Positions 1 through 7,867 of a stretch of DNA of 64,000 nucleotides are shown here, one piece after another. The notes beneath the pieces were generated by a model. That model worked only from the letters and a program-made list of their open reading frames with translations, had not been told where the DNA came from and did not search any database. The position numbers and the translations under genes were made by a program. Source of the stretch: Desulfobacter latus. GTDB lineage: Bacteria > Desulfobacterota > Desulfobacteria > Desulfobacterales > Desulfobacteraceae. The stretch is from NCBI RefSeq assembly GCF_013389365.1, contig NZ_JACADJ010000001.1, forward strand, positions 1 through 64,000. Direction: 5' to 3'. How positions within the stretch are numbered: position 1 is the first letter of the stretch; every line of letters begins with the position of its first letter.

Positions 1-84
1 GACAAAACAGTACAGGGCATTAGCTGGAAATACTGCAGGCTGCTTCATGCATCTGACGGTTATTCTTACAATACGACGTGTTAA
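1..84 (+). CDS. iscB: IscB nuclease, C-terminal 27 residues only (partial at window start)
   Basis: The frame open from base 1 ends with TAA at 82-84 and encodes the same C-terminus as the complete IscB at 6484-7776 (ending SYNTTC). Only the extreme C-terminus is visible, so nothing can be said about catalytic residues of this copy. It belongs to a second IscB element in the same orientation as the complete one, which makes the two elements direct repeats flanking about 6 kb. Confidence 0.8.
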   Translation, partial: DKTVQGISWKYCRLLHASDGYSYNTTC

Positions 85-174
85 GGTCCGGTGCCTGGGC
101 TACTATCTTAATTATAAGGAGGACGGCAATTCCTCCCCTGAGCTAAAGACTCAGGGGTTTCCTTGCCGCATTTT
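1..174 (+). mobile_element. Right end of an IscB (IS200/IS605-type) element, cut by window edge
   Basis: This stretch is nearly identical to 7693-7867, the right end of the complete IscB element; one single-base indel (near 107) was seen. It carries the last 28 codons of iscB and then a hairpin with arms CCCCTGAG (135-142) and CTCAGGGG (150-157) around the loop CTAAAGA. The same loop sits in the left-end hairpin of the complete copy, as expected for ends recognised by a Y1 transposase. The element stops just before ATGA at 175, and the complete copy stops at the same tetranucleotide (7868). The rest of this copy lies upstream of the window, so whether its iscB is intact is unknown. Confidence 0.85.
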
Positions 175-240
175 ATGAAATTAAATTTGATTAACCCCCA
201 CAAAGTGGGTGAAACGATGATCAAGGCCATAAAAAAATAG
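175..240 (+). pseudogene. 3' remnant of a reading frame truncated by the IscB element
   Basis: Directly after the element's right end a 22-codon frame (ATG 175 to TAG 238-240) runs to one base before the start of the nucleotidyltransferase gene. Its peptide ends in MIKAIKK. The tight spacing suggests it is the tail of an upstream operon gene cut by the insertion, but it is too short to identify and could be chance. A small CCCAC/GTGGG hairpin lies inside it. No ribosome binding site is evident for its own ATG. Confidence 0.3.
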
Positions 241-241
241 T

Positions 242-1429
242 ATGACTATATCTCAATTTCCGCCGGAACTTTCCCTCCTAACCACCTGCCTCAGGCAGTT
301 CAACAGGGAGGCGCCTATCGATGGCTTTGAAAAACGGATCGGCAAGGGCATGGACTGGCACCTTTTTTTTCAGCTGGTGGAACGTCACCGTGTGGCTGTG
401 CAGGCCTACCACAGCCTGAAAAGACTTCCCCAGGGGCATGTCGATCCCCATATTCTGAATCGGTTAAAAAATCAATCCGGACTTGTTGTCCAGAGAAGTC
501 TGGCCATAACAGCACAACTGGCATCCCTGGCACAGCAATTTGACGATGCCCGGATTCCGTTCCTGGCGTTTAAAGGGCCGATTGCCGGGTATGATCTTTA
601 TGGAAATCCCGGTGTCAGACAGATGAGAGATCTGGATATCCTGGTCGATCCTGATCAACTGACCCGTGCAGAAACCGTTTTACGTGAACGGGGCTACCAT
701 AGGACGGTGCCGGATTTTACGATGACCGCCAGGCAGTTCAGCTACTACAAAAAGAACCAACACCACTTTGTGTATGCCCATCCCGAAAAAACCTGTGTGG
801 TTGAGCTGCATTGGCGTTTGTTTAATAATCCGGCTCTGCTCCCCATGGAATACCGCACGCTATGGCAGCACAAAAGAGAGATCAAGGTGGGACATCAGCG
901 TGTTCGTACCTTCGGGCCGGAACACACGTTCCTGATTTTAAGTATCCATGGATCAAAACATCATTGGAATCGCCTGTTCTGGCTGAATGACATCGCCCGC
1001 CTGATGCGAAAGGAGGTGATTTCGGACTGGTCAGAATTTATTGAAAGGGTCAAAGGGATGGGGCTTGAGCGTATGGTGGCCGAGGCAGTCTTCCTGTCTC
1101 ACCGGATCTTGGGTACGTCTCTGCCGGAACCTGTTAGGCAGATAATCTCAGGCGATTCTGTCATTCAGAAAATGATCCATCGTTCTTTGTTTTTAATTGC
1201 TTCTCCAGAGGGACGGATATTCCCCTTTAGCCGGGCCTATTGGTACATAAGATGGCACAAGACATACCTGGTCCAAAATATCCGATATCACCTCTGGTAT
1301 GCCGGTATGAATGCCGGGCCAAGACTTGGCGACATGAAAAATGTTCCCCTGCCTGACCCGTTATTTCCCCTGTATTATCTTATCCGTCCCTTTACCTGGT
1401 TTAACCGGTTTTTCATCCAGCGGAAATAA
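242..1429 (+). CDS. Nucleotidyltransferase family protein (NTP_transf_5 type), lasso-cluster accessory
   Basis: This 395-residue protein has the signature of the uncharacterised nucleotidyltransferase family PF14907: a KGPIAGYDLYG segment near residues 111-121 and the metal-binding acidic motif RDLDILVD at 129-136, followed by a conserved VELHW motif. Members of this family occur in lasso-peptide clusters that also carry an HPr-kinase-like gene (paeninodin type), where their role is thought to be modification of the peptide or its phosphate. The ABC exporter follows 6 bases after the stop, so the two are co-transcribed. The matching lasso core genes lie about 8 kb downstream on the other strand. 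Family assignment is firm; the substrate is inferred from context only. Confidence 0.8.
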   Translation: MTISQFPPELSLLTTCLRQFNREAPIDGFEKRIGKGMDWHLFFQLVERHRVAVQAYHSLKRLPQGHVDPHILNRLKNQSGLVVQRSLAITAQLASLAQQFDDARIPFLAFKGPIAGYDLYGNPGVRQMRDLDILVDPDQLTRAETVLRERGYHRTVPDFTMTARQFSYYKKNQHHFVYAHPEKTCVVELHWRLFNNPALLPMEYRTLWQHKREIKVGHQRVRTFGPEHTFLILSIHGSKHHWNRLFWLNDIARLMRKEVISDWSEFIERVKGMGLERMVAEAVFLSHRILGTSLPEPVRQIISGDSVIQKMIHRSLFLIASPEGRIFPFSRAYWYIRWHKTYLVQNIRYHLWYAGMNAGPRLGDMKNVPLPDPLFPLYYLIRPFTWFNRFFIQRK

Positions 1430-1435
1430 TCTGCC

Positions 1436-3208
1436 GTGCTGAACCAATACCTTCGCGCCATTATCGCGTTTGATCTGAAAAAAATCTGTATCTCACTGGT
1501 CTTGACGGTTGCCCTGGGACTCGGCCAGGGGATCGGGCTGGTGATGCTGGTACCGCTGTTGACGCTTCTGGGCCTGGGTAAAACCGGAGAGCCTGCCGGC
1601 GGTATTTCCACGGCTGCAGTGGGGATTTTTGAATGGGTCGGCCTGCCGTTTACGCTTCTCAGCATCTTGTGTCTCTATGTGGTGATGGTTTCACTGCATG
1701 CCGCTGCCACCCGGTATCAGGCTGTCCTCAACACCCGCATTACCTCGGGATTCACCCAGGCGCTCCGCAACCGGATGTATCGTGCCCTGTGTCGGGCCGA
1801 CTGGACCTGTTTCTTAGAGATGAAAACCTCAAGCGTGGTGCATGTCATGACCAGCGATCTCCAGAAAGTGGGTTTTGCCACCCAGCAGCTGCTGCAGTTG
1901 ATCGGCACGGTCATGATCTCCCTGGTTCACATCGGGGTTGCCCTGCTTCTTTCTGTACCCATGACGCTGTTTGCCTTGGTGTGCGGCGGTATTTTCCTGA
2001 TGATTCTGCGCCCCTTGAACAGCCGAGTCGGCCGGTTCGGGCACTATCTTCGTGATGCATCGGACAGCCTCTATGCCGCCTTAACAGAGCACCTGGGCGG
2101 CATGAAGGTGGTAAAAAGCTTAGGGCTTGAGCCTGAAAACATCCGCCGGTTTGAAACGGTCACCAACGATGTAACCCTTCAGACGGTGCGGTTTACCGCC
2201 ATCAATACCGCGACCCGGATGTGGTATCAGGTCGGTGCGGCAACAGCCCTGTCCCTTTTTTTCTATTTTGCGGTAACTTTTGGCGGCATGGCCGCAACAG
2301 ATCTCCTGATCATGATATTTCTTTTTGCCCGGATCCTGCCCCGGTTTTCAACCCTTCAGCAGCATGTCCAGCGGATTGCTCATGCCCTGCCCTCATTTAA
2401 AGGGGCTCTGGAGATGGAAAAACAATTTCAGACCCATCAAGAGGCCGTGATACCGGCGGGTGCAAAAAACCTCTCACTGAATCATGAGATCTGCTTTTCA
2501 CAGGTCTATTTCCGATATCCTCAGACCAACGGGGCCTGGACCCTGGAAAACATCACCTGCTCCCTTCCGGCCGGAAAGACCACGGCATTGATCGGCCCTT
2601 CCGGTGGGGGGAAAAGCACTCTGGCGGATCTGCTGCTCGGTTTGATTACGCCGGACAGGGGCAGCATCACCATTGACGGCGTACCGCTCCAGGGTCCGCA
2701 TATTCACCAGTGGCGGCGGACTGTCGGTTATGTGCCCCAAGACACCTTCCTGTTCCATGATACTGTCCGGGCCAACCTGATGTGGGCGATGCCGGAAGCC
2801 GAAGAAGCGGATCTCTGGCATGCCCTGTCCCAGTCTGCGGCAGAAGAGATGGTCAAAGGTCTTCCCGATGGACTGGATACGATTCTGGGTGATCGAGGTG
2901 TCCGCCTGTCCGGTGGAGAACGCCAGCGCATCGCTCTGGCAAGGGCACTGCTCAGGAAGCCCTCCTGCCTGATCCTGGATGAGGCCACTAGCGCCCTGGA
3001 TCAGGACAACCAAGCCCGCATCATGGATGCGGTGTCACGACTCCATGGCCGGATAACGATTCTGATTATTGCCCATCGGCAGTCGACCATTCAGGGGGCG
3101 GACAAAATGATTGCGCTGCATAACGGTAAACTTTTACAGAAAACCAGGAACTTGAAGTCAATTACCCCTCGGCTGAAGACCAAGGGGCTTGAAAAGGCCC
3201 AAAAATGA
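1436..3208 (+). CDS. ABC transporter, fused permease/ATPase, probable lasso-peptide exporter
   Basis: A 590-residue half-transporter in the inner membrane. The N-terminal ~320 residues carry several hydrophobic segments of an exporter fold. The ATPase domain has Walker A GPSGGGKST (about 388-396), the signature LSGGERQ (about 490) and Walker B CLILDEATSALD (about 510-520). The start is GTG at 1436. Such exporters accompany lasso-peptide genes, and it sits right behind the nucleotidyltransferase. The last 16 codons (3157-3204) are not transporter sequence: they derive from an IscB-type left-end remnant inserted in frame, so the native protein probably ended NLK. The native stop also overlapped the cobS start. 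Substrate is inferred. Confidence 0.85.
   Translation: MLNQYLRAIIAFDLKKICISLVLTVALGLGQGIGLVMLVPLLTLLGLGKTGEPAGGISTAAVGIFEWVGLPFTLLSILCLYVVMVSLHAAATRYQAVLNTRITSGFTQALRNRMYRALCRADWTCFLEMKTSSVVHVMTSDLQKVGFATQQLLQLIGTVMISLVHIGVALLLSVPMTLFALVCGGIFLMILRPLNSRVGRFGHYLRDASDSLYAALTEHLGGMKVVKSLGLEPENIRRFETVTNDVTLQTVRFTAINTATRMWYQVGAATALSLFFYFAVTFGGMAATDLLIMIFLFARILPRFSTLQQHVQRIAHALPSFKGALEMEKQFQTHQEAVIPAGAKNLSLNHEICFSQVYFRYPQTNGAWTLENITCSLPAGKTTALIGPSGGGKSTLADLLLGLITPDRGSITIDGVPLQGPHIHQWRRTVGYVPQDTFLFHDTVRANLMWAMPEAEEADLWHALSQSAAEEMVKGLPDGLDTILGDRGVRLSGGERQRIALARALLRKPSCLILDEATSALDQDNQARIMDAVSRLHGRITILIIAHRQSTIQGADKMIALHNGKLLQKTRNLKSITPRLKTKGLEKAQK
3157..3204 (+). mobile_element. 48-bp solo remnant of an IscB-element left end
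   Basis: Bases 3157-3200 match the left end of the complete IscB element (6248-6291) at about 39 of 44 positions. The shared part includes the GTCAAYTACCCCTCGG start and a hairpin with loop CTGAAGA (CTAAAGA in the complete copy). The remnant ends just before ATGA, the tetranucleotide that borders both right ends in this window. Its 48 bases are a multiple of three, so the exporter frame is kept and reaches the same TGA. Deleting it joins TTGAA to ATGAATG and recreates an ATGA overlap of exporter stop and cobS start. It is either an internally deleted element or a PATE-like miniature element. Confidence 0.7.
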
Positions 3209-4179
3209 ATGATCATACCCCGGATAAAACCTGCCAGATTCGCCAAAGATTCGGCCTGGACACCGATCTTGAAGTCCCCTGTTTCAGTGCGCCTGGCGAG
3301 CATGTGCCAGACGTAGACCCTGATTATGTGCTGGATGCTTCCACCACGCTTTCCATACTGGCGGGGTTTGCCCATAACCGCCGGGTGCTGCTCCAGGGAA
3401 ATCACGGCACGGGAAAATCCACCCACATTGAGCAGGTGGCGGCCCGGTTGAACTGGCCGTGCATCCGCGTGAACCTGGATGGGCACATCACCCGCATGGA
3501 CCTCATCGGAAAAGACGGCATTGTGATTGAGAACCAAAAGCAGGTGACCCGGTTTCAGCCGGGCATCCTCACCTGGGCATTGGAACATCCGGTGGCCCTG
3601 ATTTTTGATGAATATGACGCAGGCCGGCCGGATGTGATGTTCGTGATCCAGCGGGTTTTGGAAACCGATGGAAAACTGACCCTGCTGGACCAGAACCGGG
3701 TGATTACGCCCCACCCGGCTTTTCGCCTCTTTGCCACGGCCAACACCATCGGCTTGGGTGATGCCACCGGTCTTTACCACGGCACCCAGCCCTTGAATCA
3801 GGGGCAGCTCGATCGGTGGCACATCATCGCCGTACTCAATTACCTGCCTCCGGACCAGGAAAAGGCGGTACTCTTGGCCAAATGCCCGGAACTCAACACC
3901 CCCGATGGTCGGGAACAGGCCGAATCCATGGTGCTTCTGGCCAACCTTATTCGCAAGGGATTTGTGCAGGGAGATCTATCCACGGTTATGTCCCCCCGGA
4001 CCCTCATTGCCTGGGCCGAGAATATGCGGATATTCAAAAACCGGGCACTGGCTTTTTCACTGACCTTTTATAACCGCTGTGACGACACAGAGCAGCCCCT
4101 GATCGCTGAATACTATCAGCGCTGTTTTGCAGAAGAACTCCCCCGGAGCGGAAAAAGTCCGGCTCTGTTTTCATCATGA
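3205..4179 (+). CDS. cobS: CobS-family AAA+ ATPase (cobaltochelatase small subunit type)
   Basis: This 324-residue AAA+ protein matches aerobic cobaltochelatase subunit CobS across its length: the LILAGFAHNRRV-like region, Walker A GNHGTGKST (about 65-73), Walker B ALIFDEYDAGRPDVMFV (about 129-145), the sensor region RLFATANTIGLGD, and MSPRT near the C-terminus. In the classical CobNST complex CobS forms the ATPase ring that with CobT drives cobalt insertion into hydrogenobyrinate a,c-diamide by CobN. No cobN is in the window and Desulfobacterota normally use the anaerobic route, so a chelatase role here is doubtful. The start ATG follows the 48-bp remnant directly; the next gene overlaps by 4 bases. 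Confidence 0.85.
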   Translation: MNDHTPDKTCQIRQRFGLDTDLEVPCFSAPGEHVPDVDPDYVLDASTTLSILAGFAHNRRVLLQGNHGTGKSTHIEQVAARLNWPCIRVNLDGHITRMDLIGKDGIVIENQKQVTRFQPGILTWALEHPVALIFDEYDAGRPDVMFVIQRVLETDGKLTLLDQNRVITPHPAFRLFATANTIGLGDATGLYHGTQPLNQGQLDRWHIIAVLNYLPPDQEKAVLLAKCPELNTPDGREQAESMVLLANLIRKGFVQGDLSTVMSPRTLIAWAENMRIFKNRALAFSLTFYNRCDDTEQPLIAEYYQRCFAEELPRSGKSPALFSS

Positions 4180-5852
4180 CGAACATTTCTCAACTCTCCG
4201 GCGCAACAGCGCCTGTGGGTCATGATATTATGCAGCAGGCCAATGCCGCTTGGGTCCGCACGCTTGCTGTTTCAGAACACCGGATAACGGAACAGGGGAT
4301 ATCAGATTATCCCGGCAAATCCGAGTCGGTTCACACCATCCGCGCCCAAGCCGATCTGGATGCCCTCTGGTCCCGCTACCACGATCCGCTCTGCCATGAA
4401 GCGCTGGGACTCAAGGACACGGGTACCAGACGGCTTCTGACAATACTGGAACGGGGCCGAATCCGGTCATTGGGCGCAAGTACCTTTCCCGGCGTGGGCC
4501 GGAACATGGCGAAACACATCTCGCTGGGGGGTCATCTCTTTACCCTGTTCGAGCAGTTGGAAGCCCTGGCATTTATCCGACTCTCCCCGGATTGTTTTTT
4601 GAGTTCGAAAGTCAGCCCGTTGCAAACCGAATTCGGTACACTGGATGATCTCTGGGAGAGACTTGCCGGTCTTGTTGAGGACCAGGAATCTTTCGGCCGT
4701 GAAGTGTTGGCGTTTTTGTTGGATACGTCGCCGGAAATCCACGTCCTTTTAAAGCGTCTGGCGACCGAAGCACAAAGGGCGGATCCTGATACGACGCCCA
4801 CCATGCTGCCGGAAGATGGCCTTCCCCAGGAAATGCAACCGGACATTGAAAAAGAGCAGAACCCTCACGAGATCAAAGAAGAAACCCTGCTGGATCATAA
4901 AGGGGTGGCGTTCGATACTGATTACCGGGTATATACAACTGCCTTTGACCGGATAACTTTAGCTGAAACGCTTTTCAGCCCTGAAGAGAGAATATTTTAC
5001 GCCCGGAAACTGGAACAGGAATCCATGTCCTACCGCCGCACCGTGACCCGGCTGGCCCGACGGCTCATGCGGCAGATCATGGCCTGGCAGCGACGTTCGT
5101 GGATTTTTGATCAAGATGAGGGGCGTCTGGACCCCAGACGGCTGGCAAGGCTTGCCGCGACCCCCCTGAACCATCGGATTTTCATGCGAGAGACCCAAGC
5201 GCCTTTCCCGGCCACCGTGGTGAGCCTGTTGCTGGATAACTCCGGGTCCATGAAGGGCCAACCCATTCAAATGGCGGCCATGACCGTGAAGGTGCTGTCA
5301 GAAGCCCTGGAACGCTGCGGGGTCAAAACCGAAATTCTCGGCTATACCACCCGCACCTGGAACGGGGGACGGGCCCGGAAACAATGGCAACAGGCGGGAT
5401 TGCCAAGCCACCCCGGTCGACTGAACGAATCCCTGCACATTGTCTACAAATCTGCGGACACCCCCTGGCGACGGGCCCGGCACAACCTGGGGGGCATGCT
5501 GCACCCGGAACTGCTGAAAGAAAACATTGATGGGGAAGCCCTGGCGTGGGCCTGGGGCCGGCTCATGAACCGGCCGGAACCCCGCCGGATCATTATTATT
5601 CTATGCGACGGTTCGCCCCACGATGAAGCCACCCTTGAGGCCAATCCGCCGGATTATTTAACCCGTCACCTTCGGGATGTCATTGGCCGAATTGAGCAAT
5701 CCCCCATCCAGGTTGCCGCCATTGGCATCCGGCATCAGGTGGGGCGGTTCTACAGCCAGGCCGTGTTTCTGGAAAAAATGGAAACGCTTGCAGAAACCCT
5801 CACCCGTCAACTTCTGCATCTTTTTGATCCTGACGCTGCTCCGGGGCTATAA
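4176..5852 (+). CDS. cobT: CobT-family protein with C-terminal VWA domain
   Basis: A 558-residue homologue of cobaltochelatase subunit CobT. The N-terminal ~180 residues carry the conserved segment around RIRSLGAS and GVGRNMA. A short acidic, glutamate-rich linker (about 205-235) follows, then a VWA domain with the MIDAS motif LLDNSGSMKG (about 350-358) and the CobT-specific LCDGSPHDEATL. Classical CobT is about 630 residues, so this linker is short. The ATG overlaps the cobS stop (ATGA), so the pair is translationally coupled, as expected for partners in one AAA+/MIDAS complex. The reverse-transcriptase gene starts 2 bases after its stop. The target chelatase subunit is unknown. Confidence 0.85.
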   Translation: MTNISQLSGATAPVGHDIMQQANAAWVRTLAVSEHRITEQGISDYPGKSESVHTIRAQADLDALWSRYHDPLCHEALGLKDTGTRRLLTILERGRIRSLGASTFPGVGRNMAKHISLGGHLFTLFEQLEALAFIRLSPDCFLSSKVSPLQTEFGTLDDLWERLAGLVEDQESFGREVLAFLLDTSPEIHVLLKRLATEAQRADPDTTPTMLPEDGLPQEMQPDIEKEQNPHEIKEETLLDHKGVAFDTDYRVYTTAFDRITLAETLFSPEERIFYARKLEQESMSYRRTVTRLARRLMRQIMAWQRRSWIFDQDEGRLDPRRLARLAATPLNHRIFMRETQAPFPATVVSLLLDNSGSMKGQPIQMAAMTVKVLSEALERCGVKTEILGYTTRTWNGGRARKQWQQAGLPSHPGRLNESLHIVYKSADTPWRRARHNLGGMLHPELLKENIDGEALAWAWGRLMNRPEPRRIIIILCDGSPHDEATLEANPPDYLTRHLRDVIGRIEQSPIQVAAIGIRHQVGRFYSQAVFLEKMETLAETLTRQLLHLFDPDAAPGL

Positions 5853-5854
5853 CA

Positions 5855-6247
5855 ATGATTGATGACGGTGTGCTGATCAACCGGGTGGCTTCGGATGACA
5901 TTCTGGATCAGGCCTATGACTGGGTGTGCAGTCGGCGCAGGGACTACTCCCACAACAGCGATATTTGGGAACTGAGACGGAACTGGCAGGACATTAAGCC
6001 GATTCTTCAGCAGGCTTTGCGATCGGGAAACTACTCATTTGGGACGCTGCGGGAAATCCGGACAGAATCAGGCAGGATGGCACTGTGGAATGCCCAGGAT
6101 GCCTTAGTGTTGAAGGGGATGGCTCTGGTACTCGGAACGCATCTTAAAGGGATCATTTCGGACAACTGCCACCATGTGGAAGGACACGGCGGGGCAAAAA
6201 AGGCCATCAGAAATGCAACAGAAGCCCTTGTACCCGGTTCTCATGTG
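5855..6247 (+). pseudogene. Reverse transcriptase, 5' fragment, interrupted by IscB element
   Basis: The first ~131 codons encode the N-terminal part of a group-II-like / unknown-group bacterial reverse transcriptase, with the typical segments ALVLKGMALVLG and HHVEGHGGAKKAIRNA, and stop matching at GSHV. The IscB left end begins at 6248. The 3' half of the same family resumes after the element. Between the two halves roughly 55-60 codons are missing by comparison with my memory of the family, including RT motif 2 with the first catalytic Asp (expected just after GSHV), so the gene is dead. It starts 2 bases after cobT and was probably the last gene of that operon. Confidence 0.75.
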
Positions 6248-6483
6248 GTCAACTACCCCTCGGCTAAAGACCGAAGGGCTTGAAAAAGCCCCAAAGTTGA
6301 CCAGTCTAAGTGCTTCGAGCACTACGTTAGATCGGAAACAGGTACCCTGGGGTGCTCGCCAGCTCCAGGTTCTACGGCAAGTGGTTAAACAGGTTTAAGG
6401 GGTTAAGCCGGTGCTGCTTGCGCCAAACCCGGTCATAACATTGACGAGGCAAACATTACCTTGGAAACAAGAGGATTTTTAAA
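6248..6483 (+). ncRNA. Omega RNA (HEARO-type guide RNA) of IscB
   Basis: IscB proteins use an RNA encoded directly upstream of their gene, described earlier as HEARO. The ~235 bases between the left end and the iscB start contain no credible gene and several stems: the left-end hairpin (about 6257-6278), AGTGC/GCACT with loop TTCGA (6309-6323), CCTGG/CCAGG (6346-6369), and CCGG/CCGG enclosing GGTG/CGCC (6408-6432). It ends in a purine-rich stretch that includes the iscB ribosome binding site (AGAGGA). By known IscB biology the guide would be the ~16 bases of host DNA just 5' of 6248, here the reverse-transcriptase gene. Exact RNA ends are not visible. Confidence 0.7.
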
Positions 6484-7776
6484 TTGAACGTATTTGTTCT
6501 GGATACAAACAAAAAACCGCAGAATCCGGTACATCCGGCAAAGGCAAGATTGCTTTTAACAGAAGGGAAAGCCGCGGTTTTCAGACAGTTCCCTTTCACG
6601 ATCATTTTGAAAGAGACCGTTTTGGACGTGGCATCAAACCCATTGCGGATCAAGATTGATCCGGGCAGTAGAGAGACCGGAATTGCCGTGATTAATGACG
6701 ATTCCGGAGAGATTGTTTTTGCCATGGAACTGAGACATCGAGGCCAACAGATCAAAAATAATCTGGAATCAAGACGAGCCATCAGAAGATCCCGGAGAAA
6801 CCGGAAAACACGATACCGAAAACCGCGCTTTGATAACCGGACCAGGGCGGAAGGATGGCTGCCGCCTTCATTAAAAAGCCGGGTTCACAATATCGAAACC
6901 TGGGTCAACCGGTTATGCCGGTTTTGCAATATTCAGGCAATTTCAATGGAGTTGGTTCGGTTTGACATGCAGAAAATACAGAATCCCGAAATATCCGGTG
7001 TCGCGTATCAGCAGGGGGAACTCATGGGTTATGAGGTACGGGAATACCTTCTGGAAAAATGGGACAGAACGTGTGCCTATTGCGGAAAAACAGATATCCC
7101 ATTGGAGATTGAACATATCGTGCCGAAATCGAAAGGCGGTTCCAACAGAGTCAGCAATCTGACACTGGCCTGTACGGCGTGCAACAGGAAGAAGGGGAAC
7201 AAGCCCATAGAACAGTTCCTTTCAAGGAAACCGCGACTGTTGAAACGAATTCAAAAGCAGTCCAAAGTGCCGCTCAAGGATGCGGGCGCCGTCAACACGA
7301 CCCGATGGGACTTGTTCCGTACCTTGAAAAAAACCGGACTGCCGGTTGAAACAGGCTCCGGCGGTCTGACAAAATTCAACCGGACGACCAGGGGACTTCA
7401 CAAAACGCATTGGCTTGATGCCGCCTGTGTTGGGAAAAGCACACCTGAAAAGATTTTTCAGATCGACAAGGCCGTGTTGATTGTAAAGGCAGACGGTCAT
7501 GGCTCAAGGCAAATGTGCAGAATGAACAAATTCGGATTCCCCCGGACAACAGCAAAGTCAACTGAGAAAAAAGTTAAAGGATTTCAGACGGGCGACATTG
7601 TCAAGGCGGTTGTCACTTCCGGCAAAAAGGTTGGAACGTACATCGGGCGTGTCGCTGTCAGAAAAAGCGGTTCGTTTAACATTAAAACAGTGGACAAAAC
7701 AGTACAGGGCATTAGCTGGAAATACTGCAGGCTGCTTCATGCATCTGACGGTTATTCTTACAATACGACGTGTTAA
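6484..7776 (+). CDS. iscB: IscB RNA-guided nuclease (RuvC + HNH)
   Basis: This 430-residue protein has the IscB layout in order: N-terminal PLMP-like domain with HPAKARLLLTEGKA (17-30), RuvC-I IKIDPGSRETG (Asp59), an Arg-rich bridge helix (about 97-115), RuvC-II SMELVRFD (Glu156), an HNH domain with zinc cysteines 197, 200, 230 and 233 and catalytic EH at 210-211 plus Asn225/Asn234, and RuvC-III HWLDAAC (His309, Asp312). All catalytic residues are present, so it should be an active omega-RNA-guided DNA endonuclease of the family ancestral to Cas9. The start is TTG with AGAGGA 8 bases upstream. The C-terminal ~60 residues fit the TAM-interacting region. Confidence 0.92.
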   Translation: MNVFVLDTNKKPQNPVHPAKARLLLTEGKAAVFRQFPFTIILKETVLDVASNPLRIKIDPGSRETGIAVINDDSGEIVFAMELRHRGQQIKNNLESRRAIRRSRRNRKTRYRKPRFDNRTRAEGWLPPSLKSRVHNIETWVNRLCRFCNIQAISMELVRFDMQKIQNPEISGVAYQQGELMGYEVREYLLEKWDRTCAYCGKTDIPLEIEHIVPKSKGGSNRVSNLTLACTACNRKKGNKPIEQFLSRKPRLLKRIQKQSKVPLKDAGAVNTTRWDLFRTLKKTGLPVETGSGGLTKFNRTTRGLHKTHWLDAACVGKSTPEKIFQIDKAVLIVKADGHGSRQMCRMNKFGFPRTTAKSTEKKVKGFQTGDIVKAVVTSGKKVGTYIGRVAVRKSGSFNIKTVDKTVQGISWKYCRLLHASDGYSYNTTC

Positions 7777-7867
7777 GGTCCGGTGCCTGGGCTACTATCC
7801 TTAATTATAAGGAGGACGGCAATTCCTCCCCTGAGCTAAAGACTCAGGGGTTTCCTTGCCGCATTTT

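Larger units (their letters stand above)
6248..7867 (+). mobile_element. Complete IscB element (IS200/IS605 superfamily, no tnpA)
   Basis: Left boundary 6248 is set by comparison with the 48-bp remnant at 3157; right boundary 7867 by comparison with the copy at 1-174, both ending just before ATGA. The left end carries a hairpin CCCTCGG..CCGAAGGG with loop CTAAAGA; the right end has CCCCTGAG (7828-7835) and CTCAGGGG (7843-7850) with the same loop. Between them lie the omega RNA and iscB only. No Y1 transposase gene is present, so movement would depend on a TnpA supplied in trans. There is no target-site duplication, as expected for this superfamily. It interrupts a reverse-transcriptase gene. 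Confidence 0.85.

Noticed and set aside
3205-5852. MoxR/VWA defence-type ternary system
   Set aside because: The sequences match CobS and CobT specifically over their lengths, rather than generic MoxR-VWA pairs; no third defence partner is present.
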